NCBI GenBank assembly: GCA_963756715.1
Contig: CAVWOV010000020.1
Span: 347,454 to 411,453, forward strand
Length of the DNA stretch: 64,000 nt
Direction of reading: 5' to 3'
Source of the DNA: VAZQ01 sp963756715
GTDB lineage: Bacteria; Pseudomonadota; Alphaproteobacteria; Rhizobiales; Xanthobacteraceae
Made by a program: the position numbers and the translations under genes. This document shows positions 10,890 through 19,700 of the stretch, piece by piece (positions within the stretch are counted from its first letter, which is position 1; the number at the start of each line of letters is the position of its first letter). A model generated the notes under the pieces. It saw only the letters and a list, made by a program, of their open reading frames with translations. It did not search any database and was not told the origin of the DNA.

Positions 10890-11389
10890 GTGAGGAATTT
10901 CGCCGCTGTCGTTCGCCGGTTGTTGCGACCGTGGTGGCGCTGACGGCAATGGCGATGGCGGCCTGTTCGACCAATCAGACCGGCGTGCCGGAAGCCGCAA
11001 CGCCGCTTCCGCAACCTGAGTTGCCATCGAAGGTGCGCGCATCGGAGGTCGTCGGCCGCTGGGGCTACGCCGCATTCCACAAGCCGAAGGATCGTGCCCG
11101 CACCGAGGCGAATGCGCGCGGCCAGTGCAAGCAGCCCTACGTGATCGGGCAGGGGCCGACCGGCGGCGTGATGATGTATCTCGCCGACGACAAGGATTTG
11201 AAGGAACTGCGGCTCAAGGGCAGCCAGAGCGGCAAGGACTATATCGGCCCGCCCGGCGACACGCCCGGCATGCAGGACCGCGAGATCGTTTCGTTCGACG
11301 GCCGCGTGCTGGTGCTCAAGTTCGTCGACCCGGAGGTTGCTGGCCGCTACGGCACCGGCGTCTATGTGCGGTGTGCGCCCCGCGCCTGA
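10890..11389 (+). CDS. Probable lipoprotein; signal peptide split by a frame change
   Basis: The mature part starts after the lipobox-like AMAAC (Cys at about 10955) and carries SKVRASEVVGRWGYAAFHK and VLVLKFVDPEVAGRYGTGVYV. This resembles short rhizobial outer-membrane lipoproteins of unknown function. The start is problematic. A GTG at 10890 has an excellent GGGGAGG site and encodes MRNFAAVVR, but runs into a stop at the TGA overlapping 10941. The frame with the lipobox has only GTGs at 10931/10934, no ribosome site and too short a signal. The two parts together look like one normal lipoprotein signal split by a single-base loss near 10915. Confidence 0.6.
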
Positions 11390-11492
11390 CCGCAGCCGGG
11401 CAGGGGCGACGTATTGGCGGTTCCGGTCAGCGTCGCGGTGAGCATGAGCGCGCGCTGCAGGGCGGGACGAGCGTCAGAGGCGGAACACGCCC

Positions 11493-11951
11493 ATGGGTCA
11501 TGTGCCACGTCTGCAGGCGAGCCCACTCGCAGAGTGGGAACGTGAGGGTCTCAAGGCCGCGCTCCTCGGAGCGGGGCTCCCGGCAAGCGATGTAGACGAT
11601 CCGCGCCACCTGTTCTGGCGGTTTGAGACCTTTGGCGATATCCCGGCCGGCTTTGGCGGTCTTGAGGTTCATGGCCATGACGCGCTGCTGCGCTCGATCG
11701 TGACGCTGCCGCAGCTACGCCATCTCGGTATGGGTAGCGCCATCGTAACGAAGCTCGAGATGGAAGCGCGCACCCGCGACTGCGACACCATCTATCTCCT
11801 GAGCGCCACGGAGGAAGACTTCTTTGCGAGCCTCGGCTACGCGCCTTGCCCGCCAGGCGAAGTGCCCGACGCCATCCGCGACAGCCGCGAATTCGCCGCG
11901 GCAATCGGTTCCAACCCGTCCGTGCTGGTCAAGCGTATCGGCCCCCGGTAG
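11493..11951 (+). CDS. arsN2: ArsN2-type GNAT N-acetyltransferase
   Basis: A 152-residue GNAT-fold acetyltransferase of the ArsN2 type, whose relatives are found in arsenic-resistance operons. Typical parts are LKAALLGAGLPASDVDD, RFETFGDIPAGFGGLEVHG, the acetyl-CoA loop region LPQLRHLGMGSAIV and YLLSATEEDFFASLGY. No ars genes (arsR, arsC, ACR3) lie within the window, so it is an orphan here and an arsenic link is only by family. No strong ribosome site is visible. Confidence 0.8.
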   Translation: MGHVPRLQASPLAEWEREGLKAALLGAGLPASDVDDPRHLFWRFETFGDIPAGFGGLEVHGHDALLRSIVTLPQLRHLGMGSAIVTKLEMEARTRDCDTIYLLSATEEDFFASLGYAPCPPGEVPDAIRDSREFAAAIGSNPSVLVKRIGPR

Positions 11952-11989
11952 AGCGGCTTCCGGCGCTTTGACCACCGCGCACTTGTGCA

Positions 11990-12020
11990 AAAGAAAAACC
12001 CCACCGAGAAGACGGTGGGG
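11990..12020 (-). terminator. Rho-independent terminator for the 12.5 kb membrane-protein gene
   Basis: CCCCACCG / CGGTGGGG stem with a 6-base loop; read on the minus strand it is followed by TTTTTCTTTT. It ends the minus-strand gene at 12075. The plus strand has only CCTTTC after the stem, so it may also help end arsN2 weakly. Confidence 0.8.
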
Positions 12021-12074
12021 CCTTTCAGTGGGGACCGCGGCATTGTCCGCGGGCTTTTTGCAATTACGCGGCAA

Positions 12075-12530
12075 TTACGCGGCCAGGGCACCGGTTGCGG
12101 CCGGACGAGGCCGCCAGACAATGGCGGCAATCGTCAACACGACAAATACCGCAATGCTCGCGAGTTCGAATTTGTGCTCGGGTAACTTTGAGAAGCCGCC
12201 GGACAGGATGGCTAGGCCGAAGAAGGAAGACCAAAGCACGGTGCCGACGATCATCGCCCAGATATATCGCAGGCACGCAAGCACGCCGACAATAATCGGA
12301 ACGAGTGCGATGACCACGAATACCACAGCGATGATACCCATGTATTTTTCGAAGGTCGGCTGGTCCACACCGGAGGCTGCCACAGCTTCCGAAACCCCCT
12401 TTATGGCGGGGAGACCGTAGAGAAAAAAGTAAGCGAACATACCGCTGCTGAGCAGCAAAATAACGGCGCTCAGCATGCACAGGGTCCCGTAGGTCCTGCA
12501 TGCGAGCTTGTTGATGGTAAGCGCAGACAT
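12075..12530 (-). CDS. Four-helix membrane protein of unknown function
   Basis: A 151-residue inner-membrane protein with four hydrophobic segments (about residues 13-37, 60-88, 95-115, 125-142). I do not recognise the family. The start at 12530 (MSALTINKLACRTYG) has AGAGGAG upstream; the open frame extends 83 codons further, but that stretch is leader sequence. It is monocistronic, ended by the strong hairpin at 11990-12020. Two hydrophobic hairpins joined by a short polar loop (DQPTFEKY) suggest a small sensor or accessory subunit, but this is speculation. Confidence 0.65.
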   Translation of the reverse strand: MSALTINKLACRTYGTLCMLSAVILLLSSGMFAYFFLYGLPAIKGVSEAVAASGVDQPTFEKYMGIIAVVFVVIALVPIIVGVLACLRYIWAMIVGTVLWSSFFGLAILSGGFSKLPEHKFELASIAVFVVLTIAAIVWRPRPAATGALAA

Positions 12531-12709
12531 GGTCTTGGCTCCTCTGTTGCTATGGTGAATGGGTGATCCCCATCGATGCCAAAGCTTTAGGAAGAGACGT
12601 CGATCTGCGCTGTGATCGGCGTCACGAAAATGCGGCTGACGGCCTGAAACTCCCGCCCGCGTGAGTGGTTTCACGCAGCCGCCCACGAAGGGCGGGTATG
12701 GCGAGGGCA

Positions 12710-13153
12710 CTATTGATTGATTTCGGGCTCGACGAGACTGGCGAGATTTCGCAACGAATCCTGCCAGCCGAGATAGCACATTTCCACCGGAATGGCGTCG
12801 GGTATGCCTTCCTGCACGATGTTCAGCTCGGTGCCGCAGATGACTTGCTTGAGCGTCACCGTCACCTGCATTTCGCCCGGCAAATTGGGGTCGTCGAATT
12901 TGTCGCTGTAGCGCAAGCGCTCACCGGGCACGAGCTCCAGATATTCTCCGCCGAACGAGTGGCTCGCGCCCGTGGTGAAATTTCGGAATGACATCCCGAA
13001 GGTGCCGCCGATTTTCGCGTCGAGGTGATGCACGGTGCAGGCAAAGCCGTTGGGCGGCAGCCACTTCGCCAATGCGTCCGCCTCGATGAAGGCGCGATAG
13101 ACCTTGTCGGGCTTCGTCGCCAGGACGCGGTGCAATCGAACGGTATTGGGCAT
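12710..13153 (-). CDS. SRPBCC / AHSA1-like (activator of Hsp90 ATPase homologue) protein
   Basis: A 147-residue START-fold protein. The N-terminal pattern VRLHRVLATKPDKVYRAFIEADALAKWLPP is the standard SRPBCC/AHSA1 opening, with FDDPNLPGEMQVTVTLKQV and the helix PVEMCYLGWQDSLRNLASLVEPE at the end. Such proteins bind hydrophobic ligands in a deep cavity; the ligand is not predictable. Often they are paired with an ArsR regulator, but none lies here. Confidence 0.8.
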   Translation of the reverse strand: MPNTVRLHRVLATKPDKVYRAFIEADALAKWLPPNGFACTVHHLDAKIGGTFGMSFRNFTTGASHSFGGEYLELVPGERLRYSDKFDDPNLPGEMQVTVTLKQVICGTELNIVQEGIPDAIPVEMCYLGWQDSLRNLASLVEPEINQ

Positions 13154-13401
13154 GCTTGTTTCTCCCGAGCAGGCGACAAACGCAATGGATCGCGACCTTA
13201 TATCGTTCGCTTCGACTCATGAACACGCGGCGTCCGTTTCAGGCCGGAAGAATTTATAGGCCTGAAACTCGGCGAATATTGGAAGGGCGATTGAGGAGCG
13301 TCGTGGAACCGGCCTTGGCCGGCGCTCAAATCCGGGCTCTATGCCGGGTTGCTCGCGGCCGTGATAAGGTTGCGGACCATTTCATCCGCGCGTCCTCAAT
13401 C

Positions 13402-14596
13402 ATGACCGCTTTTCGGGAATTCGTCGCCGGCCCCTGGCGCGCCGTTCTGGTGCTGGGCGTCACGCAGATCCTCGCCTGGGGCGCGATCTTCTATCCGCCG
13501 GTCCTGACGGTGCCGCTGATCGCCGCGTCGCGCGGCTGGTCGATCACGTTTGCGATGGCGGGCTTCTCGCTCGCGCTGCTGACGGCCGGTCTGGTGTCGC
13601 CGCGCACCGGCGCGCTGATCGATCGTTTCGGCGGCCACCGGGTGATGCCGGTCGGATCGCTGCTGGGCGCGCTTGGCCTGGTGGGGCTGGTCTATGCCGA
13701 TCATCCGGCGACGTATCTCGGCGGTGTGGATGCTGCTTGGCGTGGCGATCTCGGCGTCGCTCTACGATCCGGCCTTCGCCACGCTGGGACGGATCTTCGG
13801 CGCAGCCGCGCGGCAGCCGATCACGGCGCTGACGCTGGCCGGCGGCTTTGCCTCGACGGTGAGCTGGCCGGTGACGCATCTTCTGATCCAGACGTCGGGC
13901 TGGCGCGGCACCTATCTGATCTATGCGGGACTGCTCGCGCTGGTGGCGGCGCCGATGCATGCCTTCCTGCTGCCGCGCACGCGCGCCGATCTCGGCGCGA
14001 GGCCCGACGGAAAGAAGCAATCGTCGAGCACGGTGCTGCCGCCGACGGGATGGCCGTTCGTGCTGGTGGCGGCGGCGTTTGCGACCTATGCGTTCGTGCC
14101 GTCGGGGCTCTCCGCGCACCTGCTGGCGATATTCCAACGATCCGGCATCGACGCCGGGACCGTGGTGGCGATTGGCGCGCTGTTTGGCCCGGCGCAGGTC
14201 GCCGCTCGCATCTGCGAGTTCGTGTTCGCGCGCGGTGTTCATCCGCTCAACGTGGCGCGGTTCGCCGTCGCGCTGCTGCTGCTGGCCTTCGTGCTGCTGG
14301 CACTCTTAGGATTCTCCGTGCCGGCGGCCGCCGCCTTCGCGGTGATGTTCGGAATGTGCAACGGGCTCATCACCATCGCCCGCGGCGCGGTGCCGCTCGC
14401 GCTGTTCGGCGCGGCCGGCTATGGCCACCTTATGGGTCGTATCGCATTGCCGTTTCTGGTGATGCAGGCGATCGCACCGCTGGTGCTGGCGTTTGTTGCC
14501 GAGCGGACGTCGGATCCAGTGGTGCTGGCGGTGGTGGCGAGCTTCGCGCTGCTGGCATTCGCAGGCCTCGCGGCTATTCGTCGACCCAGCGGGTGA
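13402..14596 (+). CDS. MFS transporter (reading frame broken by one extra base)
   Basis: A major facilitator of about 398 residues with 12 expected helices. The first part (MTAFREFVAGPWRAVLVLG) includes the loop GALIDRFGGHRVMPVG, the MFS motif-A position. At about 13722 an extra G shifts the frame: VYADHPATYL continues as AVWMLLGVAISASLYDPAFA in the next frame, which runs to the stop at 14594-14596. The second part keeps helices 4-12 (for example GWRGTYLIYAGLLALV). The substrate is unknown. The family resembles the monocarboxylate/oxalate-like MFS proteins of alphaproteobacteria. Confidence 0.75.
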
Positions 14597-14674
14597 GGGT
14601 GTCACTGTCGCGAGGCGGCTTACGGGTGTCGTATTCTCGACTTGACGCAGTGTTCTCGCTCATGGCCGAAGTCA

Positions 14675-14706
14675 TTAACCATGACCGCTCAGCAAATATT
14701 AACCAT
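14675..14706. promoter_or_regulatory. Direct repeat with two CtrA-type half sites (TTAACCAT)
   Basis: TTAACCAT occurs at 14675-14682 and 14699-14706, in a repeated ATTAACCATGACC context 24 bases apart. TTAACCAT is a described CtrA half-site motif in alphaproteobacteria. The site is about 180 bases upstream of the L,D-transpeptidase gene, a cell-wall gene that could be cell-cycle controlled. Confidence 0.35.
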
Positions 14707-14887
14707 GACCACCCAGCGTTTACCCGCCATCAACTATAAGATGATGAACAAGTCATTTCTCGGCGCGTTAGTCTAAATTTCTGCTTTAGCTTTACCGATG
14801 CATTTCGATTTTCTGTTCTACTGTGGGACATCACGGGCCGGTCCCCAGCCGGTCCTTCCCCAGTGATGATCCAGTAAAGAGTATGTC

Positions 14888-15715
14888 ATGCAGCGTTTCG
14901 TTCTCACCGCGTTCCTGACAACGACGGTTGCGATCGGGCCGGCGCTTGCCGGTCCGGTTTCCTTAAACCCGGATGCTTCGGGCCGGCCGGCGGCGCATGC
15001 CACGGCTCGGATGCAGGTCGCGCAGTTTCGGGTGCAGCAAAGGCCAGCGGCGGCCGCCTATGCCGCCCAGGTCCCTGACGAAACCCAGGCACCCCCGGTC
15101 CGCCGCGTCGCCGCCCAAAGTTACGGCGGCGGCTTCCTGGAGTTTCTGTTCGGCGGCGGCAATGCTTCGCGCTCCGAGCAGAGTCCGGTTTATTATGGCG
15201 GCCAGCAGGTGCCGGGGGATGCCGGGCCCGGCATGGTCGAATCACCCTACGCGCCGGGCCGTGCGGTGGTGGACCCGCGCTATATGCGCCAGGAGGTCAG
15301 CTATTCCGGCACGCAGAGCGCCGGCACCATTGTCATCAACACCAACGAGCGGTTCCTTTATCTCGTGCAAGGCAACGGCCGGGCGCTACGCTACGGCATC
15401 GGTGTCGGCCGGCCGGGCTTCACCTGGTCGGGCACGCACCACATCACCAACAAGCGCGAATGGCCGGATTGGACGCCGCCGGACGAGATGCTCAAGCGCC
15501 GGCCCGACCTGCCGCGCCACATGGCGGGCGGCCCGGACAATCCCCTCGGCGCACGTGCCATGTATCTCGGCTCGACGCTCTACCGCATTCACGGCTCGAA
15601 CGAGCCCTGGACCATTGGCACGCAAGTCTCCTCGGGCTGTATTCGCATGCGAAATGAAGACGTTGTGGACCTGTACGGCCGGGTGAAGGTCGGCACCAAG
15701 GTGATCGTGATCTGA
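14888..15715 (+). CDS. L,D-transpeptidase (YkuD family)
   Basis: A periplasmic enzyme that makes 3-3 cross-links in peptidoglycan or attaches proteins to it. It has a signal peptide (MQRFVLTAFLTTTVAIGPALAG), then a low-complexity linker rich in Ala/Pro/Gly, and a YkuD domain from about residue 145 (GTIVINTNERFLYLVQ). The catalytic motif is IHGSNEPWTIGTQVSSGCIRM with His near residue 236 and the nucleophilic Cys near 255. The size of 275 residues and the WPDWTPPDEM stretch match the many YkuD paralogs of Hyphomicrobiales. A hairpin terminator follows. Confidence 0.9.
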   Translation: MQRFVLTAFLTTTVAIGPALAGPVSLNPDASGRPAAHATARMQVAQFRVQQRPAAAAYAAQVPDETQAPPVRRVAAQSYGGGFLEFLFGGGNASRSEQSPVYYGGQQVPGDAGPGMVESPYAPGRAVVDPRYMRQEVSYSGTQSAGTIVINTNERFLYLVQGNGRALRYGIGVGRPGFTWSGTHHITNKREWPDWTPPDEMLKRRPDLPRHMAGGPDNPLGARAMYLGSTLYRIHGSNEPWTIGTQVSSGCIRMRNEDVVDLYGRVKVGTKVIVI

Positions 15716-15742
15716 GCGGTGCACAACGGTGCACTAAAATTG

Positions 15743-15770
15743 AATAGGCCGCCGGTGAGGGCGGCCTATT
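15743..15770. terminator. Bidirectional hairpin terminator between convergent genes
   Basis: AATAGGCCGCC and GGCGGCCTATT form an 11-bp stem around a 6-base loop. It lies between the L,D-transpeptidase gene and the convergent DUF2076 gene, with TTC on the right and AATTTTAG (minus strand) on the left. Confidence 0.75.
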
Positions 15771-15833
15771 CTTCATGTGTTGTTTGAACAGCGAGATCTG
15801 CTGTTTGAAGAACGAGTGGCCGGACCGCGGCGC

Positions 15834-16682
15834 TTATTCGTCGCCGCCGTCATCGCCACCGGAGTCGTCGCCGAAGTCGTCATTGTCGTCGCCAAAGTCG
15901 GTATCATCGTCGCTGAAGTCGGGGTCATCGCCCTGGTAGTCGGTCGCGGCATGCGCTTTGTCGGCGTCGCCACCTGCCGTGTCGAACAGACCGGCCTTGC
16001 CGCCGTCGTCGCCGCGCGCAGCCGGCGTCTTGCCCATGTCGTCGAGCCCGACCTGTCGCGAGAGATTGCCGCCATCGCTGCCGCCGCTCCACGGCGAGCC
16101 ACCGCGCGGCGCACCGGCGGAGGGGTCGAACGCGCCGTGTGCGTGGCCGCCGCCCATCATCGAGCGGATGCCGCCCATTAGCAGCGAGCCGCCGACCACA
16201 CCGGCGGCGGCCGCGGCGGCGGTGCCGAGGAACGAGCCGCCTGCGCCGCCCGGCGCCATCGGTGCGGAACCCATCGGACCGGAAGACATCGGACCGGATG
16301 CCGGCATCGGTTCGCCCTGCGCCTGCATCGCGGGGGTGCCGGTATTGCGCCAGGCCGACGACATGCCCGGCTGCACCGAGGGCACCGAGCCGCGACGGCT
16401 TTCACCAAGGCCGAGCGTCTGGCGCATGCCGCCGAGGAAGGAACTGTCGCGCGGCCCGTCTTCGGGAGAGGCCACCGCTTCGAGTTCGCGGATACGGGCG
16501 TCGGCGCGTTTGAGCGCTTCGTCCTGCACCAGCACGGTCTGCACCAGCGCATAGGCCGCGTTCGGCGCGCGCTGAAACTCGTCGTAGATCGTCCGTTCGG
16601 CCGCCGGATCGCGCGGCGCGTTCTCCAGCGTGGCAAGCCGGTCGAACAGATCAGTAATGAGACTGCGTTCCTCTGGGGTCAT
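15834..16682 (-). CDS. DUF2076 family protein with acidic tail
   Basis: A 282-residue protein of a proteobacterial family of unknown function (DUF2076). The N-terminus MTPEERSLITDLFDRLATLE and the helix APNAAYALVQTVLVQDEALKRADARI are diagnostic. The middle is Gly/Pro/Ala-rich with a glycine-rich hydrophobic stretch (FLGTAAAAAAGVVGGSLL), as in other members. The last 35 residues are almost all Asp/Gly. The start at 16682 rests on the family N-terminus; 43 codons upstream are open but not similar. Confidence 0.85.
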   Translation of the reverse strand: MTPEERSLITDLFDRLATLENAPRDPAAERTIYDEFQRAPNAAYALVQTVLVQDEALKRADARIRELEAVASPEDGPRDSSFLGGMRQTLGLGESRRGSVPSVQPGMSSAWRNTGTPAMQAQGEPMPASGPMSSGPMGSAPMAPGGAGGSFLGTAAAAAAGVVGGSLLMGGIRSMMGGGHAHGAFDPSAGAPRGGSPWSGGSDGGNLSRQVGLDDMGKTPAARGDDGGKAGLFDTAGGDADKAHAATDYQGDDPDFSDDDTDFGDDNDDFGDDSGGDDGGDE

Positions 16683-16979
16683 TGGTCGCGTCCTTCCTCC
16701 CGTGACGACGGGGAAGATGTAAGGCAGCGCGCGTGACGGCGTAATGGCCGCCGAAGCAATTATTTTCAGCCCGCGGTCTCGCTTTGGCCGCCTTTCGGGG
16801 CAGCGCGGCATCCGATGCCAGGATTTGAAATGCGGCTGGTCCGGCCGCAGCGAAGCGAGTGGTCAGGGTTCCAGATTTTAAAAGTCCGGCGCAATGCACT
16901 CCGCTTATTGCGCCATTCGGGCTACCCGAACCATACGTTGCACGAACTGTAGGTTTTTTGCTTATTGCGATCGGTCGCC

Positions 16980-17831
16980 TCAGGTCAGCGCCACGCCGCA
17001 CCTCTTCATCGCCGCCGGAAACACGTCGCCGATCAGGTAGGCGTATTCCCGTTCGCGCAAGTTGGTCAGCGGATCGAGGCGCTGCAGTTCGGCATCAACG
17101 AAGCCCGGATGGCACATCACCACGCTCTCCGCCGGCAGCCCGTCGAGGAAGCGGGGAAACAGCGCGGCGAAATCCGCCTGCTCGCTGAACGTATAGGCGC
17201 CCGCGAAGGCCGGATTGGTGCGCAGGCCCTTGGCCGCCGCACGATGGCGGAAGCGGCGGCTCAACACATCGAGCAGCAGCGCCTTGGGATTGCCGAGCCG
17301 TTCATGGATTGGAGATGTGCGGCCGCATTGGCGCAGCCAGGCATCCGGCGCCAACTCCTTCGCGACCTCCAGCACCGCCTCGCTCACCTGCGGAAAGAGG
17401 TGGACGTGCTGGTGGCCGTCGATGAAGTCGGGCGCGCGGCCGAAGGCGTCACGGAACGCCGCGAGCTGGCACCTGACCTCGGCGGCCAGCGCCTCATGGT
17501 TGAAGCGGCGGCAGCACGCGGCCATGAGCGTCTGCGGCAGCGGCAGGAAGGCGCCGTCACGCAGCGGCGCAAAGCCTTTGCTCAATGACCGGAACGGCGC
17601 CGTCAGCGTGAAGTGCAGTCCGATCGCCACGCGCGGGGTGACGGCATTGAGCGCGCGGAGCGCCCACGCCTCCAGGTGGTTGAAGCCCGGCGCCGCCACC
17701 AGCACCGACGTTGCATTCAAGCGCCCGCGCGCGACCAGATCGCGGATCGCGGTGTTGACGCCGGCCGAGATGCCGTAGTCGTCGGCGCACAGCCAGATGC
17801 GCCGTTGAACGGATGTCTGCTGCGTGTCCAT
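16980..17831 (-). CDS. hpnK: ChbG/HpnK-family deacetylase
   Basis: A YdjC-fold carbohydrate deacetylase, 283 residues. Metal-binding residues can be read: the Asp pair in LCADDYGIS, His in FIDGHQHVHLFPQV, and a later MCHPGF. HpnK members sit with hopanoid genes and act on glycosylated lipids; ChbG acts on chitobiose. Here the gene lies 20 bases downstream of a GT2 glycosyltransferase, suggesting a shared pathway that modifies a lipid-linked sugar. The exact substrate cannot be set from sequence, and hpnK is used only as a family label. Confidence 0.8.
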   Translation of the reverse strand: MDTQQTSVQRRIWLCADDYGISAGVNTAIRDLVARGRLNATSVLVAAPGFNHLEAWALRALNAVTPRVAIGLHFTLTAPFRSLSKGFAPLRDGAFLPLPQTLMAACCRRFNHEALAAEVRCQLAAFRDAFGRAPDFIDGHQHVHLFPQVSEAVLEVAKELAPDAWLRQCGRTSPIHERLGNPKALLLDVLSRRFRHRAAAKGLRTNPAFAGAYTFSEQADFAALFPRFLDGLPAESVVMCHPGFVDAELQRLDPLTNLREREYAYLIGDVFPAAMKRCGVALT

Positions 17832-17851
17832 GTTCGGCCGCGACTGCGCAG

Positions 17852-18913
17852 CTATTCGGCCGCCGAGCGGGACGGCTCATCGCCGGCTGCTTCGGTCTCG
17901 GCCGCGGTCTTGAGCGTGTGCTCGGCGACGAAATAGACCGGGCGTGCTTTGATTTCCGAGAGGATCTTGCCGATGTACTCGCCCATGACGCCGATCATGA
18001 TCAGTTGCACGCCGCCCAGCACCATCAGGCCGACCACCACTGAGGGATAACCGGGCACCGAGTGTCCGTAGAACACGGTCTCGATCAGGATCTGCACGCC
18101 GAAGATAAAGGCGCCGAACGCCAGCAGCAGGCCGAGCATGCTGGCGATGCGCAGCGGCGCGACCGAGAACGAGGTCAGCCCTTCGATCGACAGCCCGATC
18201 AGCGAATAGACGTTCCAATTGGTGTGGCCATGTTCGCGCTCCGCCGGTTCGTAATCGACCCGGATCTGGCGGAAGCCGATCCAACTCGCGAGCCCTTTGA
18301 AGAAGCGGTTGCGCTCCGGGAGCTGCCGCAGCGCGGCGGCGGCGCGTGGCGAGAGCAGGCGGAAATCGCCGGCATCTTCCGGGATTTTTTGCCGCGCCCG
18401 CCAGTTGATCAGGCGGTAGAAAATCTTCACGCCCTGGCGGCGCAGCCACCCCTCGTTCTCGCGGTGCGCCTTGGCGGTGTAGATCACGTCGTAGCCGTCA
18501 TCGAGCCAATGCCCGACCAGCTTCTCTACCAGCGCGGGAGGATGCTGGCCGTCGCCATCCATGAACAGCACCGCGCCGCGCCGGGCGTGTTCGAGGCCGG
18601 CGAGCAGGGCAGCCTCCTTGCCGAAATTGCGCGACAGCGCGACCACCTGGACGTCGAGCGTGTCCGCCGGCAGGCCCTGGGCGACGGCGAGCGTGGCGTC
18701 GCGGCTGCCGTCGTCGACATAGACCACCTCGGTCGCCAGGCCGCGCGTCTGCCGCAGGCGGCGGGCGACCTCGATCAGCCGCAAATGCAGCGCGGGGAGC
18801 CCGTTCGCTTCGTTGAAGACGGGAACGACAATCGACAGGCCAGCCGCCGACGCTGCGGGCGACCGCGCCAGCACGGTGTCGGAACTCGTGCGGTGTATTG
18901 AACTGGGCGCCAT
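17852..18913 (-). CDS. GT2 glycosyltransferase, DPM1/ArnC-like, two membrane helices
   Basis: A polyprenyl-phosphate glycosyltransferase of 353 residues. The GT-A domain starts LSIVVPVFNEANGLPALHLR, with VYVDDGSRDAT and the metal motif LFMDGDGQHPPALVEK. The C-terminus has two hydrophobic segments (about residues 255-280 and 290-320) that anchor it in the inner membrane. Such enzymes load a sugar on undecaprenyl phosphate, and GtrA-type proteins then flip it. A gtrA-like gene lies divergently at 19230, so the three neighbours (deacetylase, GT2, GtrA) probably decorate a surface glycan or lipid. Confidence 0.85.
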   Translation of the reverse strand: MAPSSIHRTSSDTVLARSPAASAAGLSIVVPVFNEANGLPALHLRLIEVARRLRQTRGLATEVVYVDDGSRDATLAVAQGLPADTLDVQVVALSRNFGKEAALLAGLEHARRGAVLFMDGDGQHPPALVEKLVGHWLDDGYDVIYTAKAHRENEGWLRRQGVKIFYRLINWRARQKIPEDAGDFRLLSPRAAAALRQLPERNRFFKGLASWIGFRQIRVDYEPAEREHGHTNWNVYSLIGLSIEGLTSFSVAPLRIASMLGLLLAFGAFIFGVQILIETVFYGHSVPGYPSVVVGLMVLGGVQLIMIGVMGEYIGKILSEIKARPVYFVAEHTLKTAAETEAAGDEPSRSAAE

Positions 18914-19017
18914 CCTCTTGGCCTTTTCGAGCGGTTTTCCCCGCTGTTCCCGGATTCATAGCGCAACAGCACCGTCCTGTCGCGCCAGGCTGGAATGCGA
19001 CATCCGTGCCACCGCGT

Positions 19018-19117
19018 CCCCTCTCCCGCTTGCGGGGGAGGGACAGGGAGGGGGAAAGGACAAAGGCCTGTGCAGATCTGCCCCCACCCCAACCCTCCCC
19101 CGCAAGCGGGAGAGGGA
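19018..19117. repeat. Palindromic repeat in the GT2-gtrA intergenic region
   Basis: Arms CCCTCTCCCGCTTGCGGG and CCCGCAAGCGGGAGAGGG face each other about 75 bases apart. This is a dispersed repeat type that I recognise from rhizobial genomes. It occupies a third of the 316-base spacer between the two divergent genes; nothing else was seen in that spacer. Confidence 0.7.
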
Positions 19118-19229
19118 GCGCACCGAGACCGCCGCTACTGACGCATCGTACGGAACGGTCGCATCATTTCCGCCTTTCCCTGTACGGGAGGTGAATTTTC
19201 CGGTCCGGACGTGCTAAGCGGGCCGCCTG

Positions 19230-19700
19230 ATGCGGCTTCCCCCCTCCATCGACCGGCTCTATTCCCGTCTGGCCCAGGCTTGGCGGGACCGGGCGGTATC
19301 GCTCAAGGCGTTAAGCTTCGCCTTGGTCGGCGTGGTCAACACGCTCATCGATTTCGGCATTTTCCTGATCGGCTACAAGGTGATCGGGCTCGCACTGGTG
19401 CCCGCCAACGTGCTGGCCTGGATCGTAGCGGTGTCCGGCTCCTATGCGATGAACTCCGTCATCACGTTCGCCGCTGAATCCGGCGGCAAGCTGCGCTGGC
19501 GCTCGTACGGAACCTTCGTGGCTTCGGGCGTGGCCGGCGTCATCGCCAATACCGCGGTGCTGGTGATAGCGTCCTATTGGATTCCCGTCATCGCGGCGAA
19601 GCTCCTGGCGATCGCCGTGAGCTTCGTGGTCAATTTTTCGCTGTCGCACTTCGTCGTGTTCCGGGCGCACCGGCCAGGGGCGGGAACGCCGGGCGAATGA
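19230..19700 (+). CDS. GtrA-family membrane protein
   Basis: A 156-residue protein with four transmembrane helices, as expected for GtrA, which is thought to flip undecaprenyl-phosphate-linked sugars. Typical parts are LSFALVGVVNTLIDFGIFL (helix 1), NVLAWIVAVSGSYAMNSVITF, and the C-terminal FVVNFSLSHFVVFR. Its divergent neighbour is a DPM1-like GT2 enzyme, the usual partner. The stop codon is followed directly by the ATG of threonine synthase at 19701. Confidence 0.85.
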   Translation: MRLPPSIDRLYSRLAQAWRDRAVSLKALSFALVGVVNTLIDFGIFLIGYKVIGLALVPANVLAWIVAVSGSYAMNSVITFAAESGGKLRWRSYGTFVASGVAGVIANTAVLVIASYWIPVIAAKLLAIAVSFVVNFSLSHFVVFRAHRPGAGTPGE

